Notes: generated from the sequence alone by a model not told the origin. 64,000 nucleotides of DNA from Chelydra serpentina (GCA_037349315.1 JBAIAC010000059.1:13796501-13860500); one strand, 5' to 3'; shown: positions 11,785 through 24,600, counted from the first letter of the stretch. Made by a program: numbers and translations.

Positions 11785-12250
11785 CAGGTGTCATCTGCAA
11801 ATTTTATAAGTTTATTCTCCATTCCACTAAGTCTTTAATGAAAATATTGAATAGTACCGGACCCAGGACCCCACTAGATACATCACCCCAGTTTGACAAC
11901 CAACCATTGATAATTATTCTGAGTACAGTTTTTCAACCAGCTGTGTAGCCAACTTATACCAATTTCACGTAGACCACATTCCCTAGTTTGCTTATGAGAA
12001 TGTCATGTGAGACTGTGCCAAAAGCCATACTAAAAATCAAGATATATCATGTCTAGCCCTTTCACTAGGCAAGTAACCCTGTCAAGGAGGGAAAGTAGGT
12101 TGGTTTGGCGTGATTTGTTCTTGACACCCTTATTACCCCCTTATCTTGTAGCTTACAAACTGACTGTTTAATAATTTGTTCAAGCATCTTTCCAGGTATC
12201 AAAATTAGGCTGACTGATCTATAATTTCCCAGGTCCCCTTTGTTTCACGT
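11785..12250 (-). pseudogene. CR1-type LINE reverse-transcriptase fragment
   Basis: On the minus strand this aligns by eye with the CR1 relic at 5840-6060 and 7353-7700. Shared landmarks are ATCTGCAAATTTTATAAG, ACCCAGGACCCCACTAGAT, CCCTAGTTTGCTTATGAGAA and TGATTTGTTCTTGACA. The peptide around GSWVRYYSIF is the decayed GSVLGPILFNIF block. It is heavily shifted and truncated at both ends. Confidence 0.75.
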
Positions 12251-13275
12251 TTGCATTGCGGGGGAAGAGCCAGAGGTGGGCAAGAAGATAAGGAGAAGAA
12301 TAAGGGATGGATAAGAGGGGAGGGATTAGAGGAGAGCAGAATTCTGCCTCTGTGGGGAGAAGACAGTTATAGAAGGGGAAGGTCGTGCCATATTTTGTCA
12401 GTTTTCTCTTGCAAGAAATCAGCAACAACCTGTGCAGAGTGAGAAGAGGAAGCAGGAAGAGGAGTGACTCAAGGGTGGTGTAAAAGCAGCTGAGATTCAG
12501 TTAAGTTGCAGAGGTAGTGTTGTTTAGTTAGGAAGATAGTAGAAGAACTGAAGAACTACAGAACAAATCTGTAATGGACGAAATGTCCAACCACGGGATT
12601 TCCACCAGAGGTGTCTCTCAGCAACTTTTTGTGCAACTTTAAGTTATTTGCATTCCTGCAGTTGGTAGCTCTATTAGAGCATTTTAAAATATAAATATTC
12701 ATATCCACTTGCCTCTAATATAATATAAGAATACTCTATAGTTGTGTGCTGATGAAAGTAGAGTAAACATGAATGTCTATGGTGATATACTTTTACAATA
12801 GATTGTCTATTAATCTAAAAGAGGTAGGAGAATGCTTCTGTGTTTTTGTTACCACAACATGTGCTACTAGAGAGCCAGAAATCAATTTTCATTAGCATTC
12901 TGTAACTAAACAGTTTCTCTTCCCATTAAAACAAACAATTAAGGAAAACTGCCAGTGGCATCAGCCTAATGTAACACTTTCTTCCTCTGATTTGCTTTCA
13001 GGATATGTTTATTATCAACTGAATATGGGGTTGAGGAACAGGGAGAGAATTTACATTGTTTTTAAAAAACAAATATTTTATAATTTGTTTATGTATGGAG
13101 AACCATACATAAAGTACTATAATGCACATAGCACTTTCTTTGTTGTGCTCAAAAACTGCTTTTCATACCTAAGAATGAAGCCTTTAACCCTAAAAAGCTC
13201 CAGTTTAGTACAAAATGTAAAAGTACAAACTCAGCAATATAGATTGCAGTGAATGTGTTGCCCTAATGGCTCCAC
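12251..13275. other. Stretch without genes
   Basis: 12250-12480 is purine-rich (GA-biased). The rest is AT-rich. No supported feature. Confidence 0.4.
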
Positions 13276-13512
13276 TTGCTCACTGTCTCCCCACTTAAAT
13301 ATGCACTCTTATTCAGGGTTGCTGTCCTAATATTTGAAGTTCTCCATGGGACTGACCTTAGCTACCTGAGAGATCACCTCTCCCTCTACAGCTCTGACCT
13401 CCCTCAGCAGCTATGTTCCAATAAAACAATGCAATTGCCGAACAAAAGAAGGAGGCTCATGAATGCAGAGAGAACTTTCACAAGAGTTGGACCTAGACTA
13501 CGAGACTGAAGT
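13276..13512 (+). pseudogene. Possible L2-like LINE ORF2 C-terminal relic
   Basis: The 77-residue frame reads FRVAVLIFEVLHGTDLSYL, then a run ending RTFTRVGPRLRD. This resembles the C-terminal region of L2/Rex-type LINE proteins, where a K-L-L-V-L-x-Y-K-A-L-x-G-x-x-P-x-Y-L block is followed by a R-A-F-S-x-x-A-P-x-L-W-N block. The usual W-N after the last motif is missing. It is short and lacks the polymerase domain, so the assignment is tentative. Confidence 0.45.
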
Positions 13513-13700
13513 AGACTGTGAGAAGTGGACAATGGTGGTGCTCTATCCAAGTTACAGCTGCTAGGACAAGAACTTGACTGATCAATATTAAATGTTTTTT
13601 CAAACAAGTCAACTGACCAAATTCAGAACTGGTAGAGTTCAGAGTTGCATCTTTTCACAGAAGTTGTGAATATGGCACACAGAATTTATTTAGCTTAGGG

Positions 13701-14439
13701 CAGTGGTTCCCAAACTGGCGTTCGTGAACCCCTGGGGGTTCGTGAAATGTTACAGGGGGTTCTTGGGAAAAATTCCCTAATGGCGAACAGAGCTGTCCCT
13801 ACAGACCCCAGGCACAGGGCCAGCAGCCCGGAGTATCTGGACTTTCAAGAGTTAAGCAGATCAAAGCAAGCCTATCTATCACACTGAGGAGATTTGAACT
13901 TCAAGACTCCTTATAAGAAACAGAAAGGGAGGTGAATATTTTTTGCTGTTTTTAAAATTAAATAGGCAGCTAGTATTGTTTTTTAAATTATTATGAAGAA
14001 CAAGTTTAAGCTTTGTTGTAATGTGCGTTGTTTGCCTGGACTGCTCAAGACCTGAATGCTTGTGTAGGAGGAACTCTTTGAGCTGGCTTCTTAAATACCT
14101 TCATGATGTTTCACATCTGATACTCCTTGATGAAACATAGGAGCCTTGTCTTATAACAGGCTTATTCAATATGATACAAACTACAAAAGTGAGATCTTGG
14201 AAGAGTGTTGCCATTTCATAATGTAATAAAAATACTGTAATGATAAATAATTAATAATAAATAGTGTGTAATAAGCGTGTCATAAAAACAAATTTTATAT
14301 TTCCAAGATCACTGCTTTTATAATTTATACTCAGGTAAAGGAGAAAATCCCTGGAAATATTCATTTTTAGGAGGGGGTTCGCAAGACTTGACATTTCAGT
14401 GAAAGGGGTTCACAGGTTGTTAAAGTTTGGGAACCACTG
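13701..14439 (+). mobile_element. Non-autonomous hAT element, 739 bp
   Basis: The termini are CAGTGGTTCCCAAACTGGCG and GTTTGGGAACCACTG, with a perfect 8-bp target duplication GCTTAGGG (13693-13700 and 14440-14447). Internally GTTCGTGAACCCCTGGGGG near the left is mirrored by GGGGTTCACAGG near the right. The middle part is AT-rich with no intact transposase. Confidence 0.93.
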
Positions 14440-14447
14440 GCTTAGGG

Positions 14448-15453
14448 GCATGGGACCAGAGGAAAGGGTGGGGGAGAAAGAAGAGAGATTTGCCACATTC
14501 TTCTTCCAGCTATGATTAGGCTATACTTCCTCACACAAAGGTTTAAAATAGTGTTGCTCTCCTAGGCAACACACATAACAATTTGAAAACGGCAGAGGGG
14601 GAGGGTTCCCGGAACTAGAATGAGACACCCACAAAAGGATCTCGGCTGTCTAAGAAATGTGAGTTGGTTCGGTTCTGTTCCTGTAACTGAAGAGAAAAAG
14701 CTACCTTAGCTTGTAGTGAAGCATAAGCTTAGATGAGACTAAATATGCACATAGGCTATTTTAATAACCTTTTTCTCTAATGCTGTGTTCTAACTCCTAA
14801 ATAAAAATACTTTATTTTAAGAAGGCTGTTGGTCAGCATCACTGGTCACAGGTTTCCTAAGACAGGATCAAGTAGGTGCCCAAACCAAGATGGGCCTACA
14901 CAGTAAGAAGTGACTGATTGTGGGTTGTACCAGGATACAGTTCTAACAGTGGAAGAATAGTGAGATTCCATTGCAAGACAGGCAACAGCAAGACAACTAA
15001 AACCTGAGGGGCACGCTCAAAGGCCAGAAGCGCAGCTAGTCCCATAACTGGGCAGTAAAGGGCAGTTATAATTCTGGATTAAGCAAAGCAGCATTTTTTC
15101 CTGCTCTGAAAGTACTTAAGTAAAACAGATTACTCAATACATCCACTTTGTTATGGCTAGAGCCAATGTGCATTTTCAAAAAGCTTCCTTGTAATTGTGA
15201 GCACAAGATTCAGTTTAGCTAATTCTTTCATACTAAGTTTTAAGTATATACAGGAAAAAATGCCAGCATGATGGATCAAAGCTATAATGACTTGACCTCT
15301 ACATAATAGTCTCCAGCTCAAAATTTAGTTCTACCAACAGACTGGTGGTCTAAATCTTTTTCCAGACAGCGTATGTCTCTATTAGGAAGTTATTATAGGT
15401 AAGTATAAAGATTATATCCCAATTAGTGAACTCTACTTTGGTAAAGCACAATG
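14448..15453. other. AT-rich stretch, nothing recognised
   Basis: No supported coding, RNA or repeat feature was found. Confidence 0.4.
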
Positions 15454-15461
15454 CTCTAGAG

Positions 15462-15826
15462 CAGTAGTTCTCAACCAGGGGTCCAGGGCCCCCTGGATGG
15501 CCTCGAGCAGGTTTCAGGGGGTCTGCCAAGCAGGGCCAGCGTTAGACTCAGTGGAGCCCAGGGCAGAAAGCCAAAGCTCCGCCATATGGATCTGAAGCCC
15601 GGGGTCCTGAACTCTGCCACCTGGGGCTAAAGCCGAAGCCTGAGCAATGTAGCTTCACGGGGGCCCCTGTGGCATGTGGCCTCAGGCAATTGCTCTGCTT
15701 GCTACCCCCTAACACCGGCCCTGGCTTTTATATGCAGAAAACCAGTTATTGTGGCACAGGTGGGCCATGGAGTTTTAATAGCATGTCGGGGGGGGGCTTC
15801 AGAAAGAAAAAGGTTGAGAATCTCTG
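15462..15826 (+). mobile_element. Non-autonomous hAT element, 365 bp
   Basis: The termini are CAGTAGTTCTCAACCAGGGG and AAAGGTTGAGAATCTCTG, with the perfect 8-bp target duplication CTCTAGAG at 15454-15461 and 15827-15834. The GC-rich body is without coding capacity. The frame 15669-15902 runs out of the element and is not a gene. Confidence 0.93.
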
Positions 15827-15834
15827 CTCTAGAG

Positions 15835-16218
15835 AAGATTTTTTTTTAATCAATATTAACATATATATTTTCCAAACAAATATTAGCAAATCTTATTCAT
15901 AACCTGTATCTATTACTTTTAAGAGATGCATTTGTGGTCAACCTCTTATTACCTCGGTATTTATTTTGGTCAAATTCCAAAAAATGGTAACCATATATAT
16001 TATAAAATCTATTTGATCCGGATATAGAGCTGGGTCATCTCTACAAGCAAGCTACTACAGACAGCTAAGAAAGACTCAAAAAGAAGCCAACCCAAAAAAT
16101 TTCATCAGGGATTGGTGAGAGAAAGTTAATTAAGACACTATTAAGGGATCAGGTTTTAAAACTCTTGTAATAACTTTGTTGGAAAATGAAAATGCTGTTG
16201 TAACTTAAGTTACTAACC
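15835..16218. other. AT-rich stretch, nothing recognised
   Basis: No supported feature. Confidence 0.4.
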
Positions 16219-16510
16219 TAGGGTAGCCATGTGTCCAGTTTTCAACCAGAAAGTCCAGTTGAAAGGGGACCTGTACATGTATTGACCAGACACCAAAAGT
16301 CCAGTTACCACAGTTAACACCGGGGCGGGGCGGACACCAAGGGAGGAAGCACTGGGTCATCAACCCATACCAGCCCCTGCTCCTACCTGTATCTCGTGGC
16401 AAGGCAAGTTCCCGTCCTAGCCCCGGAGCTGAGGGAGCCCAGCTGATGGGGGGAGGGAGGTGCACGGGACTGAGCGAGGAGGAAGGGGCTATAACCAAGC
16501 AGAAGTTATA
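16219..16510 (+). mobile_element. hAT-like element, left end only
   Basis: It starts TAGGGTAGCCATGTGTCCAG, the same terminus type as the element at 34092-35099 (TAGGGTTGCCAGGCATCCAG), followed by TTTTCAACCAGAAAGTCCAG. A GC-rich body follows. I cannot find the right terminus, so the end is approximate. Confidence 0.5.
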
Positions 16511-17847
16511 GCTCAACAGGCAGTTTTATCTAACAGTCATATGCAGTACTTTTACAAGTACAAGTACATATACAAGTACTTTTAAAACAGAAATGTCATC
16601 TTAAACTACTAATGTAAAACACTATGGGACCAGTTTCACAGCCTTTAGGCAAGTGAGCAAGGACTGCAATATTTGACCCTCTAGTTTTGTTAAAATCATG
16701 TCATAAAAGTTATAAAAAACTTGTAAAAATGCATATCAAATATAATCAAATTATGTTTCTGTTTCATATCCATTACTACATCTTCTTAATACTATCAGGT
16801 CAGGAACAAAAGTCTCACTCAGTCCACTTTTTTATTTTGCCCAGTTGGTCAAAACTGAGAAGTCTATAGAAATAACTTAGTTTTAATGATTAGTGTAATT
16901 TATCAAAACAGGACACCTACTTTAAAATAATAAAAATTTAATCACTTTAAAAAAAAAAAAAAAGAAGAGAAGACCCAGATCATGTTGAAGAAAAAATTAA
17001 TTAAAATGAGTACTTTTATACCAATGTAGTGGCATTTCGACAGTGCTACCATTGTGTAAACCTAAATACACTGCCTACAGACTCAAAAATGAGAAACAAG
17101 TTGTCATAGTGTTGGTATGCACAGCTCAATCTTCCACAGATGACACTAACACACTGCACTATATTGTCAGCACAAAAGGAACAAGTTTAAGTCAGACAAC
17201 ACTACAGAAATTTAGAAGGAAACATAACAAAAATTAAAACAGATATTTTCACACTACAAATATAAAATATAATGTTCTAACAGGACATTAACACACCTCC
17301 AAACTTTAAGAAACTTGAACAGGCTACTTTTTAAGGGTACTGTGAAAAACATTAATACAAGCCTTTTGACATATTATAGAGACTTTTCAACCTCAATGTT
17401 CTTTTCACGTTATTTTGTGAGAGTAATTTTCTGAGTTTTTAAAAAGCAAACCGAAAAAAACAGAAATTCCATGATGTGGTGGCATATTTACACCCACATG
17501 GCTCATCAGTAGGGTTGAAACCTTTAGATCCTCCACACTGACATCTGCCACTTGAGCTAACAGAGCAAATGACACAGTGATAGGTTGTCATCCTTTATGT
17601 GGACTACCACTAGAGGGGGATATGAGACACTTCGCCACTGGGTTTCACAGCCATTTGACAACAGCAGAAGAATGGTGAGAATCAGGAATTTTGGCTTCTA
17701 GTCTAGGCTCTGGAGGAGAGTGTTCTCTAGTGGGCACAGACTCTTCCACCCGTTTCTCCCAGGCTTGACCTTTTATGTCCCATCCCCTCTAAACTGTTCA
17801 TCATGTTTCTTCCACCAGTCTCATTCTCCCTGACTACCTACTCCTAA
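16511..17847. other. AT-rich stretch, nothing recognised
   Basis: Contains an A run near 16950. No gene or repeat terminus is supported. Confidence 0.4.
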
Positions 17848-18130
17848 GGCAGGTCTACACTACAGCAGGGATCGACGCTCTGAGATCGATCCACTGGAGG
17901 TCGATTTAGACATGCCAAATCGACTGCAGATTGCTCTCCAATCGATCCCCGTATTCTACTCCTGACGAGAAGAGTAAGGTAAGTCGCCAGGAGATTTTCT
18001 CCCATCAACCCCCCTGCAGTGTAGACCCCGCAGTAACTCGACCGAAGGTATGTCGACTCCAGCTACGTTATTCACGTAGCTGGAGTTGCGTAGCATAGGT
18101 CAACTTACAGCAGTAGTGAAGACACAGCCC
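17848..18130 (+). mobile_element. Harbinger-like MITE, 283 bp
   Basis: The left end is GGCAGGTCTACACTACAG and the right end reads CAGTAGTGAAGACACAGCCC. Flanking triplets are TAA and TAG, consistent with a short TWA-type duplication that has decayed. The body has repeated ATCGATC/GTCGA motifs, as does the subterminal DNA of the large Harbinger, and a perfect palindrome at 18058-18084 centred on TTATT. Confidence 0.75.
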
Positions 18131-21100
18131 TAGTCTCCACTCAGGCTTTTCACCCCAATTAAAGTCTGCTTGCCCAATAAATCCTAGTCACATACATCCC
18201 CAAACACGTTCACAATATTCCTTCACTGACTCCCAGTTTCCTTGACCAACCAGTCCATCTTGCCTTTTCAGTCCCAGTTTCCTTGCCCAGCCAGTCCAGT
18301 CCCAGTTTCTTCTTCCACTCCTGGTCTCTGACTCATAGTCCCAAATATACTGCTTTCCACCTCCTCCCTTAGTGCAGCATTTGTCCCTTCTGTATTCAAA
18401 TCAGACAGCTTTCTCCTCCATTTTGCCTAGGAGTCAGCGGGGAGAAGGGGTCACTGAGAACACATCAGACAGAGGCTCCCTGTTCTCAACTCCACCCAGC
18501 CCAGAGTAGCTGGGAGCACAGCTTTTACAGGAGAAGTTCGGTTTTGCCACTGTAGGCCTGGTCCAGAGTATGTTCAGTCACTCTGTGGGGATAGTGCATC
18601 TGCCGTCCAGTAACACGTAGGAGCTATAAAGGGATGGAGCATGCTCAGTTGCTCGTGGGGATGGCACATGCACAGCCCTGTCACAGGTAGGAGCTCTGAG
18701 AGGCTGAAGTCATGAAGGCAGAACCGTCAGATTTCAGCTCCTAAAAACAACAAAATCTCTGCTGTGCAAGTACAACTGATTTAAAAAAAACCAAAAAAAA
18801 AAACCCTCAACTTGGTCAATTTTGGGTGGATTTTCATGGGGATGGCAGAAGGCTTATTCACAAAAAGGTCGCCCTGTCTGCCAAATTTCATGTCCAGGCT
18901 ACAAAGAAAAGTCCACACTTCAAAGAAAAGGTCATAAGAATTTATTTTAACAAGAGAAAAAATTTCCAACCCTCTTTGTCAAGAATGGCTGAACTGTGTT
19001 AGCTGAAATTACCCCACTATTACACCAAAAATAAAAATAAAATCAGTCTAAGATAGACCCCCAGAATACAAGAGTTCGGCCTACATAGTTTAAATGTGGC
19101 AAACATTGCAAGCAATTGAAACCAGATTTATAATGGGAAGTTTCAAACAACCTTAACTAGCAGTGCTTCCAGCTCCACCCATAATAGATATTCAAATTTC
19201 GGTTCAGTAATGGAAGTGTCCGCTTGATGTTGATCTTTAGCTGGATTCAAAAGGATGAAAGGAACATTTATAATCTGGAGCGAATGAAATGCTACAAGTA
19301 AGGATTCTGCCTCAAAGCAGTGGGAGTAGGGGAGAAGGAGATAATGATGCCTTTTAAACTTATTTTGTGTGTTGAAAAGCTATGAATTACAATTTTGTAA
19401 CATGAAAGGATTATGAATTTCTCAGTTTGTTATACTACAAAAGGGTTACAGATAGGACTATCACAGTAAACCAGTATTTACCAAGTCAGTATTTAAAAGC
19501 CTGATGGAACTCAGGTCACGAATTTGAGCAAATATTTGCTTATGTGGAAAAAGTCTTTAGTCTAATTTAAACTTCCATACTTGGCCTTTAGCCTCATGTC
19601 CCTCTACACCATTTCTAATCTACTTTATACTAGCAAGTAGGAAGAGGAGGATCACTAGAAAGCAACAAAGAAACTGAAACTTCTGGTTAAACATTACCCT
19701 GTATCACTGCACGCATTTTAGGATAAATTAAAACTCCACTCTGAAATATTTTGCTGAAAATAAATACTGTAACAGACAATCATGTAAAATGTACAAAAGA
19801 TTATTAAAGCTTTAGTAAAACCAAATCCTAGATATACTACAAGCCATGCATCTTCTCAGTTACAGCAAAATCCTACCCCCACTCTAGTTACTTCCATGGG
19901 CACCTGGGAACTCTGCAGAGGGAAGAGGGGAAAATATCCTTCTCTTCCCCCAATGCTGCAGAGCGTCTCCAAACTAATAGCTGAATTAGCCTCCTAGCTC
20001 TATAAAGGAGGACAGACAGGATGATCTACATAATGACAGATCCTCCTATTATTATACTGTGCTATTGCCCAACAGTGGCATAGGAATACAGTTACATTTC
20101 ACTACTCAATCCTGCACTTTTAAAAGAAATTGCATTGGTTCAGCTACAAAATAGTCCTTAACTCCTGCTTCCACCTTTGTAGGCCTGACCCTGAAAGAAC
20201 ATGAGTTCTCCAAGAAGATGAGTCTGGTCACAGCTACATAAACAATCTAAGCTCCCAAACCCCGTCGCCTCCACTGCTTAACATAGCAGGAAGGCTTGGG
20301 TGACCTCATGAATACATGAGAAAAATTAGATTACATGCCTTCGCCCACTTAGTCAAACTGTCTAGTAAACAAGTGTGCATCCCACTGGCAAAGTGTGTGT
20401 CATGACCCACACTTGTAGCTAGTCTACAGAGGGAGGATAACAGGAAATCCCTTCATCTCAAGAGGCAAAGGTCAGAGCTACAGTGATCAAGAGCTGGAAC
20501 TGAAACCATGTTGATTACTAATAAATGAGGCCATTCTCATTGCACATGATGGAATTTCTTTTTCAGTTTTCTACTTTAAACAGGTTCATTTGACTCATGC
20601 AGAAAATATCCTTAACAGGTTTCATAGCTAAAAATGAATGAGATACTCCATGCAACAAAACCCAATGGTCCCATATTTGGTCATTTCTCATACGTTTTAG
20701 TTGCTTGTGTCACACACCAACAGGTCTGAAGACAGAGATATTTATTACTTTAGTGATGATATCTAGCTCCATCAAAGTATTTTTGGAATGAATATCAATC
20801 TGATTTTAAAGTTCACATGAAATTTCAAAGTATTCTTTGATAAGAAAAATCAATTCATCTTAATATATACACATTATATTTGGTTACCACCACAGCCTGG
20901 AGCTATTCCCATTGTACTAGTTGATGTGACAGCGATAAGAAAGTTAAGGTTAGATTAAGGGAATTTCAAAAAATCAAATACATTAATTGCTTCAAAAGGG
21001 AAATTTGAGGCCTTCAAGGACTACTGCCAAATCTCAAGAAATAGCTAATCTCTGGGGAGGTCTAAGCTGCTAAGAGAGAACGTGCACCTCTTAATATTTG

Positions 21101-21144
21101 TCTGCCACTCAGTTGCAGTAAGTAAACTATTTGTTAGTCCTATA
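18131..21144. other. Long stretch without recognised genes
   Basis: 18180-18780 has moderate GC and may be an old repeat, but I cannot name it. 18781-18812 is A-rich. 19000-21100 is AT-rich with no supported coding frame. Confidence 0.4.
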
Positions 21145-21776
21145 TATGCTGGCTGTTCAAAGAGGGTGATAAAGTCAAATATAGCAACTATAGAACTATT
21201 ATGCTGTGGTCAGTTCCACAGAAAGGTTCTGTGTTAATAATCTCGATGCACTTTTTGGAAAAGGTCTGCATACTCAGTGCAGCTTTGGATCTGTTAATTT
21301 TACTATTAACCAGATCTTTATCTTGAGACAACCTTTTGAGATGACAGCTTAATTTAATAACCTGTGCATAGCACTTTTTAATAGGACTTCTGGCAGGCCT
21401 TTGATTCACTGCATTGAGCAAGCTTGTAGGATCTGAGGAAGCAATTCAGCATCCATGCAAAGGCAGAGTTACTGACAGAAGAGCTCTACAAAGGAAGAGA
21501 AAGTTGTGTTCGAGATAATGGGAAATATACAACATGGTTTCTTATTTCCATGGGAGTTCAGCAAAGCTGATTCCTATCACCATCATTGTTCAATATCAGC
21601 ATTCATTGGTTGATGGATAAGCGTAGGAGGTACTTTCAAATGGCATTGAGCTTAACATCATTTTGCTTCTAAATCTCAAATAAACTAATGATATTGCCTT
21701 GTTGTCTCAGTTTGGTGAATTGCTATAGCTGATGGCTGATGTGTTTGGGCAAAATGCAATGTTCATTGGTCTAGTT

Positions 21777-23840
21777 CAGTGGTCCCCAACACGGTGCCCG
21801 TGGGTGCCATGGCGCCCGCCGGGGCATTTATGGGCGCCTGCGCCGGTGATCTCTATCCCCGGCAGGCGCGGGGCTGCGGCTTCTCTCCACGCTGCGGCTT
21901 CTCTCCACGGAGAGAAGCTGCAGCCCCGTGCCTGCAGGGGACAGAGAACTCCGGGGCTGCAGGCGCCGGTGTTCTCTGTCCCCGCAGGCCGGGGCAGCGC
22001 GGAAAGAAGCCGCAGCCCCGCGCCTGCCGGGGACAGAGAACACAGGTGCCAGCAGCCCCGGAGTTCTCTGTCCCCGGCAGGCCGGGCTGCGGGCGCCGGT
22101 GATCTCTGTCCCCGGCAGGCGCGGGGCTGCGGCTTCTCTCCATGCTGCCCTGGCCTGCCGGGGACAGAGAACTCTGGGGCTGCGGGCGCCGGTGTTCTCT
22201 GCCCCCGCAGGCCAGGGCAGCGCGGAGAGAAGCCGCAGCCCCGCGCCTGCCGGAGACAGAGAACTCCAGGGCTGCAGGTGCAGCGACACAAGAAGCGACC
22301 TCTCCCAATTAGCAACTTTGATTACACTGAGCATGCTCACCCGAACTGAGCATGCGCAGTAACCTTCGCTGTTGCCACCTCCCTCTCTCTGCCCTTACTT
22401 CTACTTACAATTTGCTGCCTCCTCTTTGGAGGGGTTTAAAAGGATTAAGGGGGGCACATTGCAGTGGGGGGGTGTCAGGGTTTGAGCAGGGGGCAGAAAT
22501 TTACTGGCCAGGGGGGGATCAAGCTACTCTAGGTAGCAGCAGAAGAGGGGCTGAAGGGGAAAAATCGGGGGTGGGGGTGGGAGCCGAGGTTAAGTCTGGG
22601 GGGGGGAAGACGTTGCCAGACCCTGTGCGGGGACAAAAGCCTCGTTTAGGGAGGGGGAGAGGGGGGGGAACAGTGACCCCATGGGATCAGCCACCTGCTG
22701 TGCTCGCAAATATCGGGATGTGGGGGTGGCAGAGGCTTTTTCAGTTCTCTTTACCAGACGCTGCAGGTCAGCATCGGAGCAGAGGGCGGGTTCCTGGGGC
22801 CGGGTTCTTAAAGGCACAGGCCTCCCAATTCCTACACTGTCAATGCTTAGACACCGCAGCGCCTCTCTATTGTATACAAGTGCTGCGGGGCTACGTTACT
22901 GCTCCAGCTGGAGCCTGAGTGCTGGGAAATACTGTACAGACACTCCCTCCAACTCTGCCTCACAGGTTTGGAGTATGTGAAAGAGTCTTCTCTCAGTTTC
23001 TCTCTCTATGACGTCACTGCAGCTCCTTTCTCTTCTATAATGTGCTGAGGTGCTAAGCTCCCTCCCAGAGCCCCCATGACCGCACCCCCTCCTGCACCCC
23101 AATCCCCTGTCCCAGGTCAGAGCCCACACCCCTCACCCAAATTCCCCATAGCCTGCACCCTTCCTGCACCCAAACTCCATCCCAGAGCCTGCGCCCCAAA
23201 CAAGGCTGGGTTAATTTTTGTGACTGGGTGCTAAATATTTTTGTTCAGGTTACTGGAGTTTAACCCCTTACCGACCACAAAACCCCACCCATCCAAATTC
23301 GCAACCCCTGGACCAAGTGGGCAGCAAGTCCTGAGCAGTAGCCAAAAAGGTCGCGTTTAAGTGGCGTAAACTGCAACTAGCAGCAAAAGAGGATGGTTTC
23401 ATATTGGCGCCGGTGTTCTATCCCCGGCAGGCGCGGGGCCGCGGCTTTCCTCGGCGCTGCCCCACGGGCCCGCGCCTGCCAGAGACAGACAACTCCGGGG
23501 CTGCAGGCACCGGTGTTCTCTGTCCCCGGCAGGCACGGGGCTGCGGCTTCCCTCTCCACTGCCCAGAACTGCCCCCCCCCCACAAAAAAAGGTAAATAAA
23601 AAAGAGCAAATTCACATGGTAAGGTGAAAGAATAATTGCTGAATAATTTAATTAATACCTTTTACATGTAAAATTACCTTTTTTATCTTATGGATTCATA
23701 TATTATGTATATTAAATATGATGGTTTTCATATTATTTAATGTACAAATACAAAATAAGTCTTGAAAAATTGTTGGCGCCCACCACACTCTTCTGAAAAC
23801 ACGAATGTGCTCTTGGCCACAAAAAGGTTGGGGACCACTG
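21777..23840 (+). mobile_element. hAT element, 2.06 kb, with CpG-rich palindromic array
   Basis: The termini are CAGTGGTCCCCAACACGG and AAAGGTTGGGGACCACTG. The 8-bp target duplication GTCTAGTT is perfect (21769-21776 and 23841-23848). No transposase domain is visible. The interior contains the GC-rich array at 21835-22290, a related block at 23403-23560, a C-rich degenerate minisatellite at 23045-23190, and AT-rich DNA towards the right end. The many overlapping frames at 21732-22362 on both strands come from the array and are not proteins. Confidence 0.93.
21835..22290. repeat. Palindromic tandem array of about 50-bp CpG-rich units
   Basis: The unit contains CTCTGTCCCCGGCAGGCGCG next to GGGCTGCGGCTTCTCTCC. 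It occurs alternately in direct and inverted orientation, so neighbouring units pair as perfect or near-perfect inverted repeats. Two more unit copies lie at 23403-23560. The region keeps many CpG sites although CpG is depleted in surrounding sequence. Confidence 0.85.
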
Positions 23841-24564
23841 GTCTAGTTATTAAACTAGATAAAACTAAGCCCCTACCTATGACCACAAGCAGCCTTCAGC
23901 TCACTATTAACCTGTCTGGACAGGATATTGAGCAGGAGGGCAACTGTTAAATACCTGGGAACCATCACAGACCATGCTAAAGGATGTTCAACAGATGAAA
24001 ATGCTCATACAGCAGCAGCCACTGCCATGTTCTGGGCCTTTCAACTTCCTCTGTGGAGATGTCATGACATTAAGCTTGCCAAGAAGCTGTAGACTTACAG
24101 AACCCCAATTATACCAACTTTATGGTACGACAGTGAAACGTGGGTGCTCAGAAAGTCTCAACAGTGATGGACTGACATTTTCGATGCTTGTCATCTTTGT
24201 CAGTTCCTTCATATTAAGTGGCAGGGGAGGATATTCATAGCTGAACCCAGCAATTACCTCTATCAGCATTGGTTTGATTTTGGCAGCTTTCTTGGTATGG
24301 ACATGTTAGGATGAAAAACCAAAGGGTTACAAAGCACATTTATCAAGGAATGCTGCTACACAGCCAGCAATCAAATGGTCACCAAAAGCCTCGGTAGTGT
24401 GGTAAGATCACCAATGATGGACACAGAGAGAACATCCAGCCTGACCAACTTAAGGATTTGTGTTTGAACAGTGACTAGCACAAGGGGGACCCTGGTCCAC
24501 AATCTGACCGGCATTCAATCAGCAAATAAATTACGCCCTTTTGATAGCTGTCTGGTTTTTTTTA

Positions 24565-24600
24565 TATAATAGATATATATAATTATATATAGAATTATAT
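24565..24600 (+). repeat. TA/TAGA simple repeat
   Basis: An AT-only stretch that turns into TAGATAGA immediately before the SINE. It may mark an AT-rich target site. Confidence 0.7.

Larger units (their letters stand above)
21145..24545 (+). pseudogene. Non-LTR reverse transcriptase relic (RTE/L2-like), split by a hAT element
   Basis: Reading past frameshifts on the plus strand, the blocks are KEGDKVKYSNYR (about 21160), AFDSLH (about 21400), YKGRESCVRDNGKYTTWF (about 21490), GVQQS then LSPSLFNISIHWLM (about 21560), and TNDIALLSQF in place of the catalytic ADD block (about 21690). After the hAT insertion come LDKTK, KYLGTITD, PIIPTLWYDSETWVLRKS and HIKWQGRIF (to about 24230). This is the full order of a LINE polymerase palm, thumb and C-terminal region. 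Stops occur in several blocks and the YADD Asp pair is damaged. The frame is continuous across 21776/23849 once the hAT and one target copy are disregarded. The exact clade is uncertain. Confidence 0.75.

Noticed and set aside
16687..17237. Short AT-rich frames
   Set aside because: Lysine-, asparagine- and tyrosine-rich translations of AT-rich DNA without splice sites or motifs.
21835..22290. CRISPR-like array
   Set aside because: Repeats alternate in orientation, there are no unique spacers of constant length, and the context is vertebrate transposon DNA.
21732..22362. Overlapping 100-205 codon frames on both strands
   Set aside because: All arise from the CpG-rich palindromic array in the hAT element. 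The same repeated peptides appear in several frames and on both strands.
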